Below, one piece after another: positions 10,194 through 23,502 of a DNA stretch of 64,000 nt. The stretch is from positions 434,001-498,000 of the forward strand of contig CADCSX010000009.1 of the NCBI GenBank assembly GCA_902805475.1. Reading direction: 5' to 3'. Every line of letters starts with the position of its first letter. Position 1 is the first letter of the stretch. This DNA comes from Entonaema liquescens (lineage: Eukaryota; Ascomycota; Sordariomycetes; Xylariales; Xylariaceae). Under the pieces are notes generated by a model, which saw nothing but the letters and a program-made list of their open reading frames with translations, had not been told where the DNA came from and ran no database searches. A program made the position numbers and the translations under genes.

Positions 10194-13100
10194 ATTAGCG
10201 TGGAGGGATTATCGAGGAATTATCGATCCCAGTCAGTGCTGTTCCTTGGGGCTTCTCGAAACGGGACTCAATTTGCGAAGACCTCTCTACCTCAGCCTGG
10301 TTCGTTGCCCCCTTGGAATCTAGGATGATGAAGAAACACGGACCTTTCCAACAACGTGTATCCCTGGTTTTTGTAAGATTTAATTTCCAAGGTACGGACC
10401 GTCCGATCCAATATCTAATTGCGGATGTTCCTTTTGCTGCCCCGAGCGGTGGTCATGGATTTGAAGATCTCTCCTTAGCTGTACGAGCTTCGACAATTAT
10501 CAGAAAAATGAAGTTTGGATGCGGATGAAAAAAAGAGTGGATCGAGATACAGAGCTACAGTAAGTAAATGGTTCATCGAGTTCTAACTAGCACTGTATTG
10601 AGCATAATCATCACATTACATAATTCACCTTATGCCTTATGACTTATTCCTTACGTAATTAATTTTAATCGGTTCATCCTCGGTCTATTTTGATGTTTGT
10701 ACCAACATGACATATACCTAGGTAGGTAGCGAGGTACTTCGGTACGTATATATTGAAGCGGCCGGTATTTCATGTAAGCGTCCGTGTTTTATGGATTTCA
10801 TTTTTCTCGGTCGTTTGAATAATTACAAGGTATAAAAAAAATAAAAAAAAATAAAAAAAAGAGGTCGAGCATAAACAATACTCGACTTAATGTCGGTCAA
10901 GTTGAATCAACCAGCGCTACAACGTCGACTTTCGAGATCATATCGCTTTCAGTAATACCAAGCTTACTTCAGGGGGTATCTATCCCTTATTCTTCCCACT
11001 CCGTCGACGATTAGGTCCGATTAATATAAGCTGGGATATCGTGATATGATAGGATACCGACGTAAAGGGATAAGACTTGGCTCCATCTCAAAAGAGGTCT
11101 TAATCATGAAATCCCAGCCAATAAATCAACATCGTCAGCAATGAGATGGGGGGGGAAGGGGAGGATGAGAGTGCGCAAGGCTAGCCCTAAAAGCTCGAAA
11201 TCAAAACAAACCGAAATAAGGAAAAAAGTCCATAACCACCTAGTATCAGTTACGAACTTCTCGGAGTTTACTATGCTGAGATATCTGTATGCGACGTGAT
11301 ATTAATTCCCTTCCCGGGCGCCACAGTGATCGGCGAAAGCTACTGCGCCAGCGTCGCAACTGGGATAGTACATAGCTAGCTCTCTCTCTCGGGATCGATC
11401 TTGTTCGAAATAACATAAACGCGGCGTGTCCAATAGGATATTCTTGCCTGTCCCGGTTGCCGTGCGGGAAAGCGAAGCGACGGCGCGTGGGGATGACGCG
11501 ACGCAACCAACCGTGGACGCGCTCTGGGAATCACCATCCTATCCAGGCCAGGGCACCTTACCTTGGATGGATGGATGAATGAATGAATGAATGTATCTTT
11601 TACTTATTACAACACTGGACATGCCCGGGAGCTTTGAAACGCGGGCGCCATTCCGTCGCGCCCAATATCCCCGTTTTGATTGGTCGTTCTACGCACCCGC
11701 AACCCTTTTCTAGCTATCGCAAGCCACTGTGGGATTCTTCAGCCAGCCAATGTCTCGCCGGACCCTATCATTTCCGTTGTGGGCAGTTGCGAAAGCCTTT
11801 GAAGATCTTATTTGGGCATGTAATGGCCCTGGGGGGTGCGACAGCGACAATTATGCTCAATCCCTATTAGGCTGGATGTCCGGGGTAAGACGGTAGCTGG
11901 AATTATTTATGTCTAGCCAATGCAACACAACTCTTTTTCATAAGTCTAGAACTCTTACGATAACTTGATTCATTATCGAGTTGTAAGCGCCGCCATCAGA
12001 TGTACGCTGTCGATAGCGTACGACCTTTTCCTTCACTAATAGAGATATAACAAACGACCCGGGCGAGATTGTTATACCCGCTCTGACCACGTATAGGCAA
12101 TGATATGCTTTTTAATCTATCCCCGAACACGTCTGCTCGTGTGGGGGTTACATTTCGCCTCTTGAGGGGGGAATCCAACGTCATGTCATCAAGTAATAAT
12201 TCGGTCTGAGACGCAGCCGTAGGTCAAGCTTTAAACATTTCGGCTTGTCTTGCTCAAAGCATGCGAGGCTTGCTTTAGTGTGTTTGCTGGGAGCGAGCGA
12301 GTACGAGTTGTGGCGGCTCACAGCCAATAACTTGAGCAGTTGGTAGTTAGGCATATCAAGATAGCAAACTGCCATGTTAAGTCATGTCGCAGTCATAAAT
12401 CCGTCGTGGCGGCATGATAAAGGGGAACTGCTGCTGCTCACCGTCTCCTTGCCTGCTGTCTGACCTGCCACCAACCTACTAGTAGCATGATCTCCGGCCC
12501 GCGCCTAGACGACGGTCCTCGACACGGCATGACGCCGCCGCACCTGGAAGGATCTGGTTTCACTTCTGCTCTGTTGAATGGTTCGTCGGTGACGTGACGC
12601 TGCGGAGAACTATCCATGACTTTTGATTAATCGGCATCGGTACGCCGCTCGGTTACATTGCTAAGGTAGGCAGAAGAGCAATATGGCAACTAGGTAGGCT
12701 CGGCCGTAGGTTGCCGAGCGAGCTATATTCTACTGGCATAAGCTGAGGAACATCAAAGAGTTATTTCTTAACCCGTTGTCGTGTACGCGTAACGCGATGT
12801 TCTTACACCGAAGAAAGTGTGAGGTCATAGTTTGGGCTTTGGCGCTGGAGCGATAAATTTTGATCCAAGGGTGTCCCGTCTAATACTCGATATGCTGGAG
12901 AGATAATTTCCGAGAAGTTTGCTAGTTAGTCACTTAGCTCTATGCTCACTACCGTAAGCCGTTTACATTTTCTATGACGATCTTGAGAAATCGGAATATT
13001 TCTCCCGAGTATTTATCTCACTAGGCAGTTGCCTAGACCGAAGTACTCGTTTCTTGCCCTATTCTATAAGTTTTGGTTTCCGCGTAGTTATATGACTTCT

Positions 13101-16072
13101 CAATATAACTAGTTGTAGTATGAAAATTAGAGATGACTACCTAGGTATCATAGGACACTCGCGTTTAGTTATTAGGCTATTTGTCGGATTCTTCCTTGCC
13201 TCTTAGACCTACATAGTAAGCAACTCACCATGGTCAGTTCATGGTTATTGTCGTTATTATTGTCCTTTGTTTCGGCCCCCGCTTGTGGAGCATATGGCTC
13301 GACTGGCTTCTGTTGGTAGCTACCAAGCTCGTGGTCGGCGGCGGTGTTTTCGTCAAACTTGGCCCACATAATGCGGCACTACACGATTATGAGCCAGCAG
13401 ACCCATCAGGTCAGGGGGCCCATACGTGATATGTATATCATGCTATAACTTGTTCGAAACTCTTTCCCATTTTGCCGAATTTTCAAGTCTCAAATCGCAT
13501 TCTTGCGGAATGGACTTGAGCAGAGCAGGTTTCACTTATAAGCCACATCACGTCAAAATCTCTTCAGCGTGCCAGGTACAACGCCTCCAACAAGGGGAAA
13601 AAAGCTTCTCCATTGAACAATAGCATTGATAGGAGTGAGGGGTTCTGAGGGGTAACACGAGAGGAAGAACCGGGTACCCATAGCTATTTTAAGGAGGGAA
13701 TCGATCTCCACATCTCCAGCTTTCATCGTCACACGGTCGATGTATGTATCGGTCTATGTATTTATTTACACATCCGAATGAGGTAGTTGTACCTTGTTAG
13801 GATGCTTGTTGGATAAAAAGCTACTCGCTAGTCTGTAGCGAACAGCTTCGATCCTTGCCCGTTGATAGGTTATTTCATGCGCTTAGCATTCTACTAGCTG
13901 AATACCAGCTGAATACCAGCAGGATACCTAGTGTTTAAAATTCCTTGAAAGGAGTCGAGTAGGTAGGTAAGGAAAAGGCGAGCCACATCGTAAATGTTTG
14001 CATCCGTTCCGTTGTGGTCTGGATAATTTAGAGAAATTCGAGGCTCCCACCATCATCGCTCTTGCACCGCCGAGTTGAAAAGGCGGGTCTTGAAGCTTGT
14101 GTGGTTGATAGACCGAGGCAAAGAGATAGGCGACATGATGGACACTACATGGAGAGCACTACATAGGCATGATGAGACGGCTGTGATTCGTGATAGGAGC
14201 CGTCGGATCGTGACGGCACGGCAAGACGCCTTGTCCATGACAATCAAGCAGGTCCTTGTCTCGTGTTTCGACCTCGATTGGCCGAAATGGTTGATGGGCT
14301 CTGCATTTGTATTGTTCTGCAATACACAACTGAGATGTGCCGCAATCTACTTGGGTAACACTCGTATGCGTGTCTCGCCATCCAGCAGTCTTTCGGTTGT
14401 TCCCAGCTCTTAAGGTATTTCATATTTACAAGAAAGAATACGGTTATGTGAGACGTGGATAATACAAGTTTTCAACGTTCGTCCTTATTCGCGAACTTAA
14501 GGTAAGCCGTTTCCGGGGCAAGAATACATAAGCTGGGAGACCGGAGAATTTAGGATAAGGCGAACCACGAGCAAATATTTTCTTCCCAGACGGTCGGATA
14601 CACAAAGGAGATGGCAATTAGATCAATATGTAGGTGTATATATGATGTGTAATTATGGGATGACGGGATGTGCCAGACGCTGTTGATGATTGGTGGTACG
14701 ACCTGCTTGTTCCCCATGGGCACAGCTTGCTCATGTTGTGATTCGTGGCAGCAGGCGACGGTAGACGACCAGCTACTGGTTGCAATAACAGATGGTTGGG
14801 CTACGGGTTTCCCCAGAAGGGAGTACAAGAATTTTACACTGAGGCGGCAAGCATCAGTATATTGGTATTGCGCTGGCACTGAATATCGCCAGTTGATAGA
14901 AGTGTAACTGAGAGGCCCTAGGTGCTGAGGTTGTTTGCAATTGTGGTCATTGACCACATCCATAGTATGTCAGAGAAAAGAAATGCGAGAGATTCCACAA
15001 GCTCTCTTTCTTGCTCCCGGACTTAATGTACACCGGATGTAAAAAGCCGGGCGAGGTAAAATATTCGGGAAGCTATTACTCAAAGCAATATATATCATGA
15101 CAAGTATGATGGTAAGCCTGCCTTGCGTGTAAGACTTGGAATAAGTACTTGCGTAGCTGAAGTGTAATTTTGGAAGTAATATATATTATGGAGTTATATA
15201 ACTTACTTTTCTCAAAGAATCTAATATTTTGACAAGGCAGTGAGCTATTGTCGTTGATATGCAGCTTCATATGCAGCAATACACAGCAATACATACTTAT
15301 TAGCGAGGGTGTGTTAGTGAAATAAGGAAATCTTGCCTGTGATGCCAGTGTAATGTAGCATAAATCAAGAAAAGTGTCGTAGACTTGCAGTAGTCTGCAC
15401 AACTAGCGGCGCCTAAAGGACGACTTGTTATACACGAACCGAACATCTGGAACTACCATACCCAAATACAAGGATTATATAAGTAACTAGTAATGCAATC
15501 AACATGTAGGGCTGTAATTTCGAACGGCTGAGTGTTTACATAGTCGCCTACATAGTATCGTTTTTAGTTCGACATTCCGAGTTCTAACATGCGGGTTGAT
15601 GTGAGTTATGGAGAATGATATAAGTGGTTTGATTAAGAGGCTTTTCCAAAGAAAGAAAAAAAAAAAAAAAAAAACCAACACCGATCGACACCGAAGCCTG
15701 CTTGGGGGGAACTTGGCTAGGACTGGCATGTAAGCTTAGTTTTTGAGAAGCCGTCTAGTACCGCATACCGCATACCGCATACCGTAGCATGTTTCGTCGT
15801 TTAGGAATCAGGTACTTTAACTAAAGCCAATGAGAAACGACGAAAGGTCTCGGATAGCGAAATGGCGCTAGTAAGTTGTATCGGTCCCCAAACCAAGACT
15901 TCTAGCTAACAACAACTTACAAGGGCGATAATAATAAATAATGGTTAATAATCATAATAATAATAACATCATCGTCATCAGCAATAGTAGAAGAAGTAAC
16001 ATGCGGAGTGCGCATCCGAAAAGTGGATAAGGCAAAAGTCCACTTTTGATCGAGTTAAAGATGAACCAGTTA

Positions 16073-16104
16073 TGCTCTTTGCTCTTTGCTCTTTGCTCTT
16101 TGGA
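16073..16104. repeat. 8-bp tandem repeat (GCTCTTTG x4)
   Basis: Four consecutive copies of GCTCTTTG are visible, the last one slightly changed. This is a minisatellite in intergenic DNA. Confidence 0.85.
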
Positions 16105-17345
16105 TATGATTTTAATACAGCAGAACAAATATATTGTATATGATCTTAATATCTTCAATATTTCTTGGACTCGGGTACGAAGAACATACTACATACAGCA
16201 ATGCCGAGAAAAGGGAAGCCAAGGAGAATTAAGTTTAAGCATAAATCTAAGTCAAGGTTATCTTACGTAACTAACATGAGAATAACATGAGAAATACGTA
16301 GTTACATGCTTCTTCAGTTGTCTTTTCTAGATCCCAATATGAATGTACATACCTACAAATTATTCGCATACTTGCATTGAATATCTTAAACATTGACCTT
16401 GTTCTCTTGCTTCTAGCTTCGAATACCTATCCCAAATAATAGGCATGTTATGCACTGTTGGCCGGGCTAGGCATTGTACTGTGCGTGTTAGGGAACCCGC
16501 ATTGCATATTGCAGGACAGACATTTACAGGCCTTGCCCTTGGCACACGGTCTCGCCGTCCGTTTTGCTGGTCTTGTTAGGCGTCTCAGACGGATGGAGGC
16601 GACTGTTTCGCACGGTATGCACTGTACGAACTTTATATGTACATGTATCGACTCAGTCTTGTGTGTCGTGTAACCGGTACATTGATGCGCGTTCGAAAAA
16701 TAGCACCTTGCGTTTATCGCCTGGAGAAACCTGGCAGGCAGTACCTAGGTACATACATAGCCAGATAGGTAACCTAATTAGGTAATGTACATGGGAGGGT
16801 ACTTGAAGATGGGTATCTGGGAATACCTTATGTAAGGTACACGACAGGGACAGGATATGTACATATTTCAAGTACGTACTTTTTGAACTTTCTTCATTTT
16901 ACTGGGGAATCTGTGGCTTTAATCTTAGATCGTCGAGTGTGTACTTGCACTTGCAGTTACCTATGTACCTATTTGCAGTATCGCAGTATTGTAGGTAGTA
17001 CTTCTCAAAAGCCAAAGCCAGAGCCAGAACCGGGGCCGCTTGTGGTATCTAGCTCCGTAAACATCCCAGGGACTTTATTTTTTCGGTAATCAAAAGAACC
17101 CAATCCCAATCCTCGCTCACCAATGTCTTCTTTTTCCTCGTTCCAAGCAAGATTCAGGTTTAGTCCCGTAATTATTACAACAGTACCTTGCTATGCAATA
17201 CCTTGTATGTTTCCGTTGCTGCAGCTTACCCTCCCGAGATTGAGAGGTTTTCTATGCTCTCTTTCTTCCTTATTATTATTCCTGTTGTAGCTTTTGGGAG
17301 GTCCTTCTTCCTTCTGTTTTTGCATAGCATAGCATAGGGAGTGAA

Positions 17346-17365
17346 AGAGAGAGAGAGAGAGAGAG
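17346..17365. repeat. (GA)n microsatellite
   Basis: About ten AG/GA units lie some 560 bp upstream of the start codon at 17922. GA/CT tracts are common in fungal promoters. Confidence 0.85.
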
Positions 17366-17440
17366 CGAGAGATAGGCTATGGTTGAGGAGTTATAGCAAT
17401 AACGACGACTACGACCACGACTAAGTACGATTAATTCCGA

Positions 17441-17468
<28 letters not shown>
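17441..17468. repeat. (AGC)n trinucleotide microsatellite
   Basis: Nine AGC units lie in non-coding DNA about 450 bp upstream of the gene at 17922, probably in its promoter or leader. Confidence 0.85.
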
Positions 17469-17472
<4 letters not shown>

Positions 17473-17921
17473 CCAGCGTCTTTACTGCCTTAATTTATTC
17501 TCTTCAACGCATTTTAGTCTTCGAGGGGGGGGAAGAGGCTTCAGTCTTTCACCTCTTATATCAGGAACTATATAATTTGGATTTGGAGTCGACGGATTTG
17601 TCCAATCGCTCTTCACTGGGCCATCCGTAGGGGCACCCAAAGTAAATATTGGCCCATCCCATCACGCACAATATCTAAATCGTCGCGCCAGGCCACCGGA
17701 CCTTCGACCGCCGACCAACTATTCCCACTGCGTGACGCATTCGATACAGAAGTTTTATAAAAAACTAGAATTTTTTGTATCCCTGGATCCCCTTCAACAC
17801 AAAATAATCCATGTCTCGATGAACAATGGTCACGAGAGCGTCACTGAGAGTCGACTTTTCTTTCTTCCGCCTGTCGACAGAAGGCAACTCTCCTCTGTTC
17901 TCCTAACGTCTGTATTTTAAG

Positions 17922-20900
17922 ATGCAGACCGTTCCGAGTGTAAGTCAATACTTATTTGCTGATGTAATTTACCAGCTACATTCCACCTGTTGTAAAGAAA
18001 TAGTCTATTATAGATATGTACCTCCTGAGTCACTACGAGACGGTTCTCGATTATTGTCCTCGATAACTCCTTAACGTTTCCCCGGTGCCTCCTGGTTTCC
18101 TACCCTTTGTCAGGCTTTATAATTGGGTCTGTTACTGACGTGAATTAGCTCATTGGAGCCGGTACTGCAGTTGCCGCTGCGGCAACGGGTCTGGCATTTG
18201 GCGAGCTGGCAGATGAACCGTCTCTGCGCCCAAATACAAGCAAGAGAAGGTCAATGATAACCGATCGAGATTTCTTAAGCGTATTCTCATCTCGACCTGG
18301 GACAACGAGCTCCGCCATCCCTACTTCAAATGACTTTATACAAGACTCGACCCAACAATCTTCACAACCGAGTACAATGAGCCGACCGCGAAATCCTCGA
18401 GACTCTTCGCACACTCAAATAATACACACCAAATCTTCGTTCGCGAGACACCCATCAACTAGACTAGCCGACTTTGCGCCTGCAACACCTATTGTCGAAG
18501 ATTCGCGAGATTCCTTATCCTCGAACGGTTCTTGGATACGGAGATTTTCTATACGGCCGCTCTCCCACCACGGAAGCTTTAGGTCGAGTGTTGGACCCGA
18601 TTCACCTTCCATAACTTTTTCCCACGGCTCTGGGGCGCCGATTTTATCGCCTGTAGGACACCCACCTCCTCAACCACCTCGGAATAAACTGGTAAAACGT
18701 GCATCGGCCGCCAACGGTGGGAATACGGGTCTTTTGGTGCGGCGAGGATCAAAAACACAGATGACATTACGTAGACCGGCCACAAGTCACCAACGATCCG
18801 CTACATTAAGTCAACAGGTTAACAGCGAAACACTGCAGCCTTTGCCAGATATAACTCTTGATCAGTGCAGTCGTCCTAGGGCCCAGACACTGACCAGCCC
18901 AGTTGAGCCTAATTTTGGTGCTAACAATAGGCCATCGAGGTGGAAGTCTTTTTGGCATTCTCGAATATCCCGAAGTCCGGCCAAATCATCACCACTGAGG
19001 GGCAACGACAGCGCTAGCGTGCCCGGCATAAAGCGAGTTTGTGTAGAGCAGCAAAGCCGCCGGCGAGTCTACTTAGTAGCACCAGACTCTCTTGCCATAG
19101 GCTCTTCCACTTTGGAGGTTCCAACCGGTGACCTTCCTGCGTCAGAGAGCCAGTCTAACACTGACAGCAGTCCGCAGTCGTCCATCCAGTCTTCAGAATC
19201 TTCCGAAGACGCGCCCGCTAAACAACCTCGACGCTCTATTTCGATGCATTTCAGCCCAACCTCTAATTGGATACCCAAAAGTGGGAGTATCAGACGACGT
19301 AAGCGCGGCGAGACCGTGAGCGAAACTAAACGGCACGTATCTGCCCCGGCCACAACGGGTGCAGATCCCACCACTAACCCCGGCATGGCTGGCCACGATG
19401 AGTTTTCAAAGGACGTTGGAGAATTTGACCACGCCAAACCAGAGCTATCGATCGTGCTTCCAGCAACTCGCAAGAGGAATTCTTCCTCTCCTCTCCCGCC
19501 CATAACAAGACTTTCAAGCTTTCATATAGATTTGAATAAGTTTGGCTCATTGTCACCAGGCCTGCAAACCCATTTCAACGAGTCGGCACCTAATACAGCA
19601 ATAACTCCAAGAACTGTCTCTAATACATCGCAGGCCCGAACATTGGAACGGGCCTCTACCACCGGTAGCTCTGAATACTATCGCGGGTTCACATCGGGTG
19701 ACGATGACGACACGGATTTCAAGACAGATACACCGTTTGATTCGATACGGACGGCGGCGTCAGGGTGTCAAAGGCCTCTCGATAGTCCCTTAGACTCATT
19801 GTTTGAAGAATCGCCTCCAAGCACTACTGGTCATAACAGCAAGCCGAAACGATTATCGATCCAAGATATTCTAGGTCCGTCTTTTGATGGCGGAAATAAA
19901 ATAATGGAGGAAGATGAGGGTATTTCTACGCCTGTTAGGGGAGTGTATGGTGAAGCCCAATCACGCCTACTTACAGCTGATATCGAAAACGGAGACGGCT
20001 TTGACTCCTTGTCAGGCTCTCCAAACTTCACAACGCGCGGCGACAATCCTCGGTTCTCACTAGATGACGATGACGATCTCGATTGGGATAAGGAGGATGA
20101 TGACGGAATATACAATCATCTCTCTCCTCCTGGTTCTATGAATTCGCGAAAAGGTAGTCCAAATTCCCGACCTCCATTGACTATTATCAATGGCAATGCG
20201 AGGACCACGGCACGTATCGATCCCACGAGTGAGCGACCTAGGAGCACCGTCTTTGACTGGACCGAATCTGTAGCCCATGAGAAGTTTGACGGTAGTGGGA
20301 GTTATGCGCGACCCAAAACTGTCCATGGCAAGCAAGAAATCGACATGAGAGGCGGACGTGCTGCGAGCCGTAAGGGTCCCCTTCCTGCTCATGTAAGAAG
20401 TCAAAGTGTTCCTATCGTTCCGGAGTTGTTTGAGACCGCGACCTCAACTCCTAAGTTTGGAACTTGGGGCCTAGGCCAGAAGAATGCGAGTGAGGACTGG
20501 GATGATGACTTCGACTTTGAGGAGGAGGATGTCGACGGGTTATTTGCCGGCAAGAACGAAGAATCAAAGGGTTCAATGGTTGTGCCTGCGTCGATACAGG
20601 CTACCCAGCCCACGATCAAGGCTCACTCCGGACAAATCAGGGAGCTTTCGCTTTTAGTTAATGATCTAAAGCGATTGTGTCGGCTTGGTCGTGAGATGGA
20701 TATGCTTGGTGGCTCATCCGTAAAGCTTTGGCGAGAGGCCGAGGGTATCATTGCCCTAGCATCACCCGACGAAGATCCAGCGGAGGCGACTGATTCTAGT
20801 GCTGACTCTTCTGACACGTCTACGCGGTTCATCGATCAAGACTTTGACGGGGCTTCTCATGATACCAATGTGCCTGCCAAGGTGACAGAGAGCCAACGAA

Positions 20901-21433
20901 ATGCAGTTGTCCGTGACCGTGCTGCTGGTCGCCGTCGATCCGTCTTCTCCCCAGAGGATGATATCTTCGGCACTTGGGATCATGCTGATGAGCCGGCTCC
21001 TGACCGACCTAAGACCCCGGAGAACCGAGATGCCAATCCTGAATTTGGATCAACAAGTGTTGCGAGATCAGTTATGGAATCTATGCAACCCCGGCATTCA
21101 AAGACGAACGCGGGTCGCGAATCGTCTGGAAAACTCAACTTTGATACAAACAGTTTGAAAGAGTTGGTAAAACGGGCGAGCGATCTGAGGGATGGTTTAT
21201 CCGATCTTGTTCGCAAAGCAGACCATATTGCGCAGAGCCCTGTACGAACTCCGAAGCACACGAGACCGGATGGAAGCCCTGCTTTTACACGAGTTTTTGA
21301 CGACCCGACGTCCAGTCCTACAAGACGGATACCCCATAGCCAAAGCAGCACCTCGATTCTTAGCAGCGGTTCAGTTGGGGCGTCTCCGTCCAATGGACTA
21401 AACCAACGCATGCAGATGATGACTGTTAGCTGA
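17922..21433 (+). CDS. Large disordered protein with conserved C-terminal helices; possibly Byr4/Bfa1-like
   Basis: A six-codon first exon (17922-17939, MQTVPS) is spliced in phase 0 over a 209-nt intron (CTGAC branch, TTAG acceptor) to 18149-21433, giving 1100 aa. The short exon is supported by GTAAGT and by the frame running on as LIGAGTAVAAAATG. Most of the protein is Ser/Pro-rich and disordered, with phospho-site-like RRxS patches and acidic clusters. The ordered-looking parts are a W-centred acidic motif (EDWDDDFDFEEEDVDGLF, about residue 788), a helix near 835-880 (ELSLLVNDLKRLC, then KLWREAEGIIALASPDED) and a helix near 1009 (LVKRASDLRDGLSDLVRKAD). These resemble what I remember of fungal Byr4/Bfa1 (septation GAP subunit), but I cannot confirm it. 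The gene itself is well supported. Confidence 0.75.
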
Positions 21434-23502
21434 AGCCCACAGTAATACTTCACGCACCCGACAACACTTCCGATCCTCCCCCATTCTCGAACTATCGTGG
21501 CCTAATTACAATGGGAACTGTATATGTGAAGACGCATGTATGATTTGCATAGCGTACGGTCGGTTGTCAGTTTTTCTTTTATTGCAAGATTACATACAAA
21601 GGAGACCTTGCATTTCCGCTTAATCACGTTGAGAATACGCCAAAACGAGATGTCTATTGGTCTGGTTTCGATTGCCGACCCGAGTACGAACTTGGTTTGC
21701 TTTACTCGGTTTATGTTCCCTGGGTCTGAACCTGGATACACCTTAATGCGGATTCCTTGAAGGATCATTAATATTGGCTGCTATTTTTCCCACCACGACT
21801 CCAATTGCATTGACGTTTGAACGTCTGCGAATGACGATATATCATACCTATAGACTCACGGAGTATTATGAATACGAATTACGACTGCCGCATGCCCGGA
21901 CCATGCTCACACAGCTGGACGGCCTTAGCAGCCGTAGTGTACGAGATGGATCTCTCAAGGGTTCTTAATTCTATACATAGATGGGGAGGGCGAGCGGAGG
22001 CATAGTCCCCCCAAACGCAACAAGCAAGTTCGATGGGATTTCGCAAGTCGCCTCCGCCTCTCATTATGCATAACCCTTCCCCAGGCAGATGGAAAAAAGG
22101 GGATACCGAGACCAAGGTATCTCCGATGATATATGCATTCTCGTTTGTCTAGGACATGCCATGAGTTTTTATTTTTATTTTGGACGTCTCGACTTTACGA
22201 TGCTCATCGTGCTAGAAGGGCAGCTTGGTGTGACGAATCACTTTGTGTTTGATTTCAGGACGGATGAAAGAAAAACGAATTGATTAGTTCCTTTTTGTTT
22301 CTTTTTCTTTTCCCGTAATTTTTAAAAGGCACGGCATTGGCATGGCACTTAGGGTCCGGCACAGGCATACGGCATCAGGAGTGCATTCATTGTACAGGTA
22401 GACAGGTCGGCTTAGGTTATGGCAGGCTGGCTGGGACAAAAACAAGTAGAAAATAAGAAATACGGGCGACCGATTTGGCCGGCCTTGTTCGGAATTCCGC
22501 TGCTGTCTTGTTGTTTTTGACACTCGAGGCATGTCCCGCTTTATGTATCAGTCAAGATTGTCGACGTTTTGATATGATAGGATCGTGTTGTCACTATGGG
22601 GTTTAAACCCACTCATCGTAGGAATAGCCACGTCTTATATATGTATCTACACCGCTAAGTATCGTGGCAAGGATACCGAGGTTGAAAAAACTCAATATCC
22701 TATTATACGGATTCATCAGATAATATAGGTATATAATCAAGAATCTACCTAGGCAACAGTAATTGCCCCTTTTACTATAGTCGTATCCGAGGTAATGTCA
22801 CTTTAGGCAATCGAATAACTCGTCTTGTGCGTAATAATAAATCTGAACTAACATTACTCAGATATCTTAGGCAGCAGGTTAACGTGTAGCGAATCGTATC
22901 ACGTATGCCCGTATTGATGTCAACCGCGTTGGCTGAAGAGCAGTGGTGTTATTGATGTTGATGTTGATAAGGAGAAGGAGATGCGCGACTTGGGGAGATG
23001 GTTGCCAAGTGCCCGCAGCTACGGTACACAATACATGGTAGATTATGGTAATTATGGCAAATTAGAAGTAATTAGACTTAGCGTATAATGTACCTTGTAC
23101 TTTCTCCGCTTCTGTACTACGTACCGAGGTTTATGGTCTGTGCGCGATGCTCCCCTTAAGCAAGTGCAGTAGCAAGTGGCAGCAAGCGCAGTGGGAAGCA
23201 GTGGACAGAGGTGGACAGAGGTGGGAAAAAGAGGGCCACCCTGTAAAAGGTATTGGTTATTGGAGCGACCCTTTCCGTTTTGAAATCTCCAAGTAAAAAA
23301 GCTGCCCTCAACTTTCTTTTCCACCCAAAATCGCAAGGCACAACACAACTCTCCCTCAAACCACACACCGCTCCTCTTTAGTTTTCCTCCCTTAAACTTC
23401 TACGAACTACCATTCTCAGGAACGCATCCTTTTTTTTCTCCTTCTTTGCTTGCCAGCTTCCCTCAGTCGTGTTCGATACTATCATAATCAACCACCATCA
23501 AA
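21434..23502. other. Intergenic with beta-tubulin promoter
   Basis: No gene recognised. The last roughly 100 bp before the tubulin ATG are pyrimidine-rich (23381-23460) and end in ACCACCATCAAAATG, typical of a strongly expressed fungal gene. Upstream are CAG/GTGG-rich short direct repeats (GTGGACAGAG twice near 23202-23223). Confidence 0.6.

Larger units (their letters stand above)
10194..17921. other. Long gene-poor region
   Basis: Nearly 8 kb without a recognisable gene. Open frames are all under about 140 codons and show no domain or splice support. It holds many simple repeats: a broken A-run near 10829-10861, A19 at 15656-15674, (ACCGCAT)3 near 15760-15785, ATA-rich sequence near 15930-15967, an 8-bp repeat at 16073-16102, (GA)n and (AGC)n at 17346-17468. 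The last kilobase probably carries the promoter and leader of the gene at 17922. A lineage-specific small gene or non-coding RNA cannot be excluded. Confidence 0.55.

Noticed and set aside
14550..14963. Opposed 137- and 79-codon frames
   Set aside because: Both strands open in the same stretch, without homology or splice support; probably chance in a low-stop region.
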